This document shows positions 59,920-64,000 of a stretch of DNA of 64,000 nucleotides, piece after piece. The stretch lies in the NCBI RefSeq assembly GCF_002216795.1, contig NZ_CP022316.1:1302001-1366000 (forward strand), given 5' to 3'. A program made the position numbers and the translations under genes. Numbering within the stretch: position 1 is the first letter of the stretch; the number at the start of each line of letters is the position of its first letter. The notes under the pieces are model-generated. The model saw only the letters and a program-made list of their open reading frames with translations, was not told where the DNA came from and did no database searches. Source of the DNA: Brachybacterium avium (GTDB lineage Bacteria; Actinomycetota; Actinomycetes; Actinomycetales; Dermabacteraceae).

Positions 59920-61404
59920 ATGACTGACAAGCGCGAGACCGATCAGCGCGAGCAGGAGCTGCTGGCCGCAGTCCCCCAGGAGCTGTTCATCGACGGGAGC
60001 TGGCGCGCCGCCGAGGGCGGGGAGACCCTGGAGGTCCGCGACCCCGCCACCGGCGAGGTGATCCGCACCATCGCCTCCGCCTCGAGCGCCGATGCGCAGG
60101 CCGCGATGGACGCGGCGGCGGAGGCCTTCCCCGCCTGGGCCCGGACCCCGGCCCGGGAGCGGGGCGAGCTGCTGCGGCGGGCCTTCGACCTGCTCACCGA
60201 GCGCGCCGAGGAGTTCGCGCTGCTGATGACGCTGGAGATGGGCAAGCCCCTGGCCGAGTCCCGCGGCGAGGTGAAGTACGGCGGCGAGTTCCTGCGCTGG
60301 TTCAGCGAGGAGGCGGTGCGGGTCCAGGGCCGCTACGGCGCGGTTCCCGAGGGCACCGGGCGGGCGATCGTCACCCAGCACCCGGTGGGGCCCTGCTTCC
60401 TCATCACCCCGTGGAACTTCCCGCTGGCGATGGCGACCCGCAAGATCGCCCCGGCCCTCGCGGCCGGCTGCACGGTGGTCATCAAGCCGGCGCAGCTGAC
60501 CCCGCTGACCACCCTCGCGTTCGTGAAGCTGCTGGAGGAGGCGGGGCTGCCCGCGGGCGTGGTCAACGTGGTCACCTCCCGCTCCTCCCGCGCCGTCTCC
60601 GAGCCGATCCTCGCCGATCCGCGGCTGCGCAAGCTCTCCTTCACCGGCTCCACCGAGGTGGGGCAGAAGCTGCTGTCCCAGGCGGCGCCGGGCGTGCTGC
60701 GCACCTCGATGGAGCTGGGCGGCAATGCCCCCTTCGTGATCTTCGAGGACGCGGACCTGGATGCCGCGGTCGAGGGCGCGATGCTCGCGAAGTTCCGCAA
60801 CATCGGCCAGGCCTGCACCGCCGCGAACCGCTTCATCGTCCACCGCTCCCTGGCTGACGAGTTCGCCCGCCGGGTCACCGAGCGGGTCGAGGACTTCGGC
60901 ATGGGCCGCGGCACCGAGGAGGGTGTGACCATCGGCCCGCTGATCGACGAGGACGCGGTCCAGAAGGCCGGCACGCTGGTCTCCGACGCCGTCGAGCGCG
61001 GCGCGACGCTCGTCACGGGCGGGAAGAAGGTCGACGGTCGCGGCACCTTCTTCGAGGCGACGGTGCTCACGGACGTCCCCGAGGGCAGCGCCCTGCTGCG
61101 CGAGGAGATCTTCGGGCCGGTGCTCGCGATCGTCCCCTTCGACACCGAGGAGGAGGCGGTGCGCCTGGCGAACGGCACCGAGTTCGGGCTGGTCTCCTAC
61201 GTCTATACGCAGGACCTCGCCCGGGGCCAGCGGATGATCGAGCTGCTGGAGGCCGGGATGCTGGGCCTGAACATGGGCGTGGTCTCCAACGCCGCGGCAC
61301 CGTTCGGCGGCTGGAAGATGTCGGGCCTGGGCCGTGAGGGCGGCGCGGAGGGCATCCACGAGTACCTGCAGTCGAAGTACACGCTGACCCCGAACCCCTT
61401 CTGA
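59920..61404 (+). CDS. gabD: Succinate-semialdehyde dehydrogenase (GabD type)
   Basis: The 494-residue product has the aldehyde dehydrogenase motifs PWNFPLAMATRK, FTGSTEVGQKL, MELGGNAPFVIF (general base Glu) and the nucleophile Cys in GQACTAANRF, in the version typical of NADP-type succinate-semialdehyde dehydrogenases. It would oxidise the succinic semialdehyde released by HpaI to succinate and so connect the pathway to the TCA cycle. AGGAGAG precedes the ATG. A family A palindrome starts 17 bp after its stop. Confidence 0.9.
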   Translation: MTDKRETDQREQELLAAVPQELFIDGSWRAAEGGETLEVRDPATGEVIRTIASASSADAQAAMDAAAEAFPAWARTPARERGELLRRAFDLLTERAEEFALLMTLEMGKPLAESRGEVKYGGEFLRWFSEEAVRVQGRYGAVPEGTGRAIVTQHPVGPCFLITPWNFPLAMATRKIAPALAAGCTVVIKPAQLTPLTTLAFVKLLEEAGLPAGVVNVVTSRSSRAVSEPILADPRLRKLSFTGSTEVGQKLLSQAAPGVLRTSMELGGNAPFVIFEDADLDAAVEGAMLAKFRNIGQACTAANRFIVHRSLADEFARRVTERVEDFGMGRGTEEGVTIGPLIDEDAVQKAGTLVSDAVERGATLVTGGKKVDGRGTFFEATVLTDVPEGSALLREEIFGPVLAIVPFDTEEEAVRLANGTEFGLVSYVYTQDLARGQRMIELLEAGMLGLNMGVVSNAAAPFGGWKMSGLGREGGAEGIHEYLQSKYTLTPNPF

Positions 61405-61420
61405 GCAGGCCCCGGCGCCG

Positions 61421-61497
61421 CCACCGGAAACCTGCCGTATATGGGCTTTGAACGCCTCTGCAGCGTTCAGCGCTCACTGACAACAGATTTCTGGTGG
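61421..61497. repeat. 77-nt palindromic element, family A copy 3 (solo)
   Basis: Same 77-nt geometry as copies 1 and 2. CCACCGGAAA (61421-61430) pairs with TTTCTGGTGG (61488-61497) over 10 bp with one G-U; TGAACG (61449-61454) pairs with CGTTCA (61464-61469) around a 9-nt loop. It lies between gabD and the next gene, with no DUF559-like gene beside it. Its right end is 3 bp before the -10 box TAGCGT of the gene at 61512. Confidence 0.83.
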
Positions 61498-61499
61498 CG

Positions 61500-61511
61500 T
61501 AGCGTGCGGAT
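61500..61511 (+). promoter_or_regulatory. Leaderless promoter of the FAD oxidoreductase gene
   Basis: TAGCGT (61500-61505) is followed by 6 nt and then the ATG. The -35 region would lie inside the right arm of palindrome A3. Confidence 0.5.
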
Positions 61512-63095
61512 ATGGCCACCGACGCTCCGTCCAAGTCCGCCTCCTCCCCCGCTCCTCAGCCCGCTGACCTCACCGTCGACGTCGTCGTGCTCGGCGGCGG
61601 CCCGGTCGGTGAGAACGTCGCCCAGTACGCGATCGAGGGCACCGACCTCACCGCGGTGATCGTCGAGTCCGAGCTGCTGGGCGGCGAATGCTCCTACTAC
61701 GCGTGCATACCGTCCAAGGCGCTGCTGCGCCCCCTCGCCATCGCGGACACCGCCGCCCACCTGCCGGGGATCACCGCCCCGGAAGTCGACCGCGAGGCCC
61801 TGCTCGCCAGCCGCGACAGCTGGGTCTCCCACTACGACGATGCCGGGCAGGTGAAGTGGGCCGAGGGCGCGGGCATGCAGGTGGTGCGCGGGCACGGCCG
61901 GATCGTCGGCGAGCGGGAGGTGCTGGTGGAGCCGGCCGCCGCACCGGATGGTCCCACTCCCGCCGACCTGGCCGACGGCACCACCCGGGCGCCCGCGGCC
62001 TCGTCCACGCCGAGCGCCCCCGCCGTCCCCACCCGGATCCATGCCCGTCGGGCGGTGGTGGTGGCAACTGGGTCCGAGGCCGTGGTGCCTGGGCCGCTGA
62101 GGGAGCTGGCGCCGTGGACCTCCCGGGATGTGACCGGGGTGCGCGAGGTGCCGGAGGAGCTGGTGATCGTCGGCGGCGGGGTGGTTGCGGTCGAGGCCGC
62201 GACATGGATGGCGGGGCTCGGCTCCCGGGTGCGCCTGCTGGTGCGCGGCACCTCCCTGCTGACCGGCTTCGAGCCCTTCGCCGGCACGCACGTGCGCGAT
62301 GCCCTGCGCGCTCTCCGGGTGGACGTCCAGTTCGGAGCCTCGGTCCTCAGCGGCGAGCGCGAGCACGCCCGGAGCACCGGGCTCGGCCGGCTCCACGGCG
62401 GGCGGGTCACGCTGCAGGTCGAGGACGCCGGCGGGCGCCGCGAGGTCAGCGCCGACGAGGTGCTCGCCGCGACCGGTCGTCGGCCCCGGCTGGCGGAGGT
62501 GGGGCTGGAGGCTGTCGGCCTCACTCCCCAGGACGTCACCGGCGCGGAAACCACCGTCTCCGATGATGCGACCGGTGCCCCGTTGCCGAAGTGGCTGCAG
62601 GTGGTGGGCGACGCCAGCGGGGACGTGCCGCTGACCCACTGGGGCAAGTACCGGGCCCGAGTGATCGGGCAGGCGATCCGTGCCGGCGCGACCGGTGAGG
62701 CGCTCGAACCGGTGCCCGAGCGAGTGCCGGTCCCCCAGGTGGTGTTCACCGATCCCCAGGTCACCGCGGTCGGGCTCACCGAGGCGGAGGCCCGCGAGGC
62801 GGGCCATGACGTGGTCACGGCGCAGGTGCCCTTCGGCGGGGCGGCCGGCTCCGCGCTGCTGCGCGACGACGTCACCGGCACCGCCCAGCTGGTGGTCGAC
62901 CGGGCGGCACGGACCCTGGTCGGCGCCACGTTCGTGGGTCCCGAGGCCTCCGAGATGATCCATGCCGCGACCATCGCGATCGTCGGCCAGGTGCCGGTGC
63001 ACGTGCTGCGCCATGCGGTGCCGAGCTTCCCCGCCGTCTCCGAGCTGTGGCTGCGGCTGCTCGAGGAGCTGCCGCGGGAGCTGCGGAGCACCTGA
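61512..63095 (+). CDS. Pyridine nucleotide-disulfide oxidoreductase (dihydrolipoamide dehydrogenase-like)
   Basis: The 527-residue product has two dinucleotide-binding folds (VVVLGGGPVGENVA and ELVIVGGGVVAVEAA), a redox-active disulfide motif CSYYAC in GGECSYYACIPSK (CxxxxC kept, middle residues unlike the usual CLNVGC) and a C-terminal dimerisation domain. The C-terminal catalytic motif is VPSFPAVSE preceded by His rather than HPTLSE. This divergent version is seen in actinobacterial proteins of unknown substrate, often named mercuric reductase-like or NAD(P)/FAD oxidoreductase. An Ala/Pro-rich insert lies near 145-175. It is not next to 2-oxoacid dehydrogenase genes, so lipoamide as substrate is doubtful. 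Confidence 0.85.
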   Translation: MATDAPSKSASSPAPQPADLTVDVVVLGGGPVGENVAQYAIEGTDLTAVIVESELLGGECSYYACIPSKALLRPLAIADTAAHLPGITAPEVDREALLASRDSWVSHYDDAGQVKWAEGAGMQVVRGHGRIVGEREVLVEPAAAPDGPTPADLADGTTRAPAASSTPSAPAVPTRIHARRAVVVATGSEAVVPGPLRELAPWTSRDVTGVREVPEELVIVGGGVVAVEAATWMAGLGSRVRLLVRGTSLLTGFEPFAGTHVRDALRALRVDVQFGASVLSGEREHARSTGLGRLHGGRVTLQVEDAGGRREVSADEVLAATGRRPRLAEVGLEAVGLTPQDVTGAETTVSDDATGAPLPKWLQVVGDASGDVPLTHWGKYRARVIGQAIRAGATGEALEPVPERVPVPQVVFTDPQVTAVGLTEAEAREAGHDVVTAQVPFGGAAGSALLRDDVTGTAQLVVDRAARTLVGATFVGPEASEMIHAATIAIVGQVPVHVLRHAVPSFPAVSELWLRLLEELPRELRST

Positions 63096-63143
63096 GCGGC
63101 GTGAGCGGGTCCCGCGGTGCGGGCCTTGCGGTGTGTGGACCGG

Positions 63144-63200
63144 TGGCGCTCAGCCAGCACGCACCCGTCCATAGGGGCGCCGTGTGCTGGCTGAGCGCCA
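63144..63200. repeat. Palindrome with 17-bp perfect arms (family C)
   Basis: TGGCGCTCAGCCAGCAC (63144-63160) is the exact reverse complement of 63184-63200, with a 23-nt spacer; the stem can be extended inward by a G-U and a C-G pair. It lies 49 bp after the oxidoreductase stop. No U tract follows on either strand, so a simple terminator is not the obvious reading. The sequence is unrelated to families A and B. Confidence 0.85.
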
Positions 63201-63350
63201 GTGGGTGCAGCTGCCCACTCACCGGGCGAAGGCGCGGCCTCCTCCCTTGGGAGGAGATGACAGATGGCACTGGTCGCGGCGGCGGAGGATCGGCTGGAAT
63301 GGGGGTGTGCCGCGATCGCGCGGGCCCGCCTCGTCCCCTCCAGGAGATCC

Positions 63351-64000
63351 ATGTTCACGCAGCTGCAGCACTCCCGTCTGCTCCGCCGCGCCAAGCCCGG
63401 TGACGGCAGCGCACTGCAGGATCTGCGCTGGTGGCAGCTGCTCACCCGCACCCAGTTCTTCCTCGACCCCGACGAGCACACCGGCCGCACCGCCCCGTTC
63501 ACCGTCGACGTCCGCTTCCTCGCCGCCGAGCTCGAGGGCGGGAAGATCGCCGCGGGGGCCCACCACGCGCCGGTCGCGCTCTATCGCGATGGCCGGCAGC
63601 TGCAGATCGCGAATCCTCCCGTCGCCTTCGCGGTGCCGGGCGGGGCGATCGAGGTCGCGACCAGCATGTACGGCCTGACCCGGATGCATCATGTGCCCGA
63701 CAGTGGCCAGCCGCGGGCGCTGCGCCCTCACCCGCGCTCCCTGGAGGGCCGACGGGCCCGCTTCAGCAAAGACCACCCCCGCACGAGCAGGGCGATCGGC
63801 GCGGCCGCGATCCTCGTGCTGCTGGCGGGCCTGGTGGTGATGCTCCCGCAGCTCGCCGAGATGATCACCACCGTGGAGGTCGTCGCGGCACGGGTCGGGA
63901 CATTCACTTCCCCGATCCAGCTGCCCACCTGGGCCAACACCGCACTGCTGATCGCCGGGGCGCTGGCGGCGACCGAGCGGGCGCTGACCCTGCGCAACCA
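63351..64000 (+). CDS. Membrane protein of unknown function, N-terminal part (runs off the window)
   Basis: The frame starts at ATG 63351 with AGGAG 5 nt upstream and is open to the end of the window (216 codons). The first 140 residues are soluble: MFTQLQHSRLLRRAKPGD, LRWWQLLTRTQFFLDPDEHTG in outline, VDVRFLAAELEGGK. Two membrane spans follow near residues 147-165 and 195-210. I do not recognise the family. A Trp-Trp pair, the LDPDEHTG segment and a histidine cluster (RMHHVPD) are the most distinctive features. Confidence 0.7.
   Translation, partial: MFTQLQHSRLLRRAKPGDGSALQDLRWWQLLTRTQFFLDPDEHTGRTAPFTVDVRFLAAELEGGKIAAGAHHAPVALYRDGRQLQIANPPVAFAVPGGAIEVATSMYGLTRMHHVPDSGQPRALRPHPRSLEGRRARFSKDHPRTSRAIGAAAILVLLAGLVVMLPQLAEMITTVEVVAARVGTFTSPIQLPTWANTALLIAGALAATERALTLRN

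Noticed and set aside
63144-63200. The 17-bp palindrome as a rho-independent terminator of the oxidoreductase gene.
   Set aside because: The spacer is 23 nt and no U tract follows, so it is listed as a repeat; a terminator role is not excluded.
1-64000. CRISPR arrays, prophage, insertion sequences or integrase genes.
   Set aside because: No regularly spaced repeats, transposase, integrase or phage structural genes were seen by eye. The only repeats are the short palindromes and tandem units listed.

Overview
The window is a 64 kb piece of a very high-GC actinobacterial chromosome. CrgA, an LppM-type lipoprotein, a class E sortase, DUF881 and leaderless TANNNT-N6-start promoters all fit Actinobacteria. 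The overall gene style suggests Micrococcales, most like Brachybacterium/Dermabacteraceae. The genus is inferred from memory of such genomes and is not proven here. Genes are densely packed, with many 1-4 bp stop/start overlaps.

Layout. 1-3.7 kb: end of a glutamine amidotransferase, sortase and DUF881 genes, crgA and an LppM-like lipoprotein. 3.8 kb: tRNA-Arg(ACG). 4-5.5 kb: an ArsR metal sensor divergent from a CDF metal exporter. 5.5-7.4 kb: ThuA plus a Gfo/Idh/MocA oxidoreductase. 7.6-14.6 kb: a probable ether-lipid locus holding an alkyl-DHAP-synthase-like FAD enzyme, an acyltransferase, an SDR, a divergent fatty-acyl reductase/HAD fusion and a histidine phosphatase. 14.7-15.9 kb: a DUF559-like nuclease gene bracketed by 77-nt palindromes. 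16-18.8 kb: a polar amino-acid ABC importer. 18.9-22.7 kb: a heterodimeric ABC exporter. 23.6-25.1 kb: a second DUF559-like gene bracketed by a different palindrome family. 25-30.5 kb: a methyltransferase, a second heterodimeric ABC exporter and a DUF456 protein. 30.7-32.3 kb: AzlD/AzlC and an Lrp regulator. 32.4 kb: a VanZ-like protein. 33.4-36.6 kb: a secreted chondroitinase-ABC-type lyase. 36.6-42 kb: a FabH-like ketoacyl synthase and SbcCD. 42-46.7 kb: a TPP-riboswitch-controlled thiamine salvage operon (thiD-tenA, MFS, thiM, thiE). 46.7-48.5 kb: a frameshifted HNH gene. 49.6-61.4 kb: a complete homoprotocatechuate meta-cleavage cluster (HpaI, H, D, E, a FAH-RraA fusion, GntR, an MHS transporter, a flavin monooxygenase and a succinate-semialdehyde dehydrogenase). 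61.5-64 kb: a pyridine nucleotide-disulfide oxidoreductase and the start of a membrane protein.

How parts work together. In the aromatic cluster, the transporter and monooxygenase would supply homoprotocatechuate. HpaD, HpaE, the FAH-RraA protein, HpaH and HpaI would take it to pyruvate plus succinic semialdehyde, and the last gene oxidises that to succinate. The same 8-bp palindrome, CGTATACG, lies in both promoter regions beside the GntR gene's targets. In the lipid locus, the reductase would make a fatty alcohol, the AGPS-like enzyme would put it on dihydroxyacetone phosphate, the SDR would reduce the ketone and the acyltransferase would finish an alkyl-acyl glycerolipid.

Two further points stand out. 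First, two paralogous nuclease-like genes are each flanked by their own palindromic repeat family, with a solo copy elsewhere. This resembles a REP/RAYT-like arrangement and is the best candidate for an undescribed system. Second, at least five genes are broken by what looks like a missing single G or C in a G/C run, which points to consensus errors rather than real decay.
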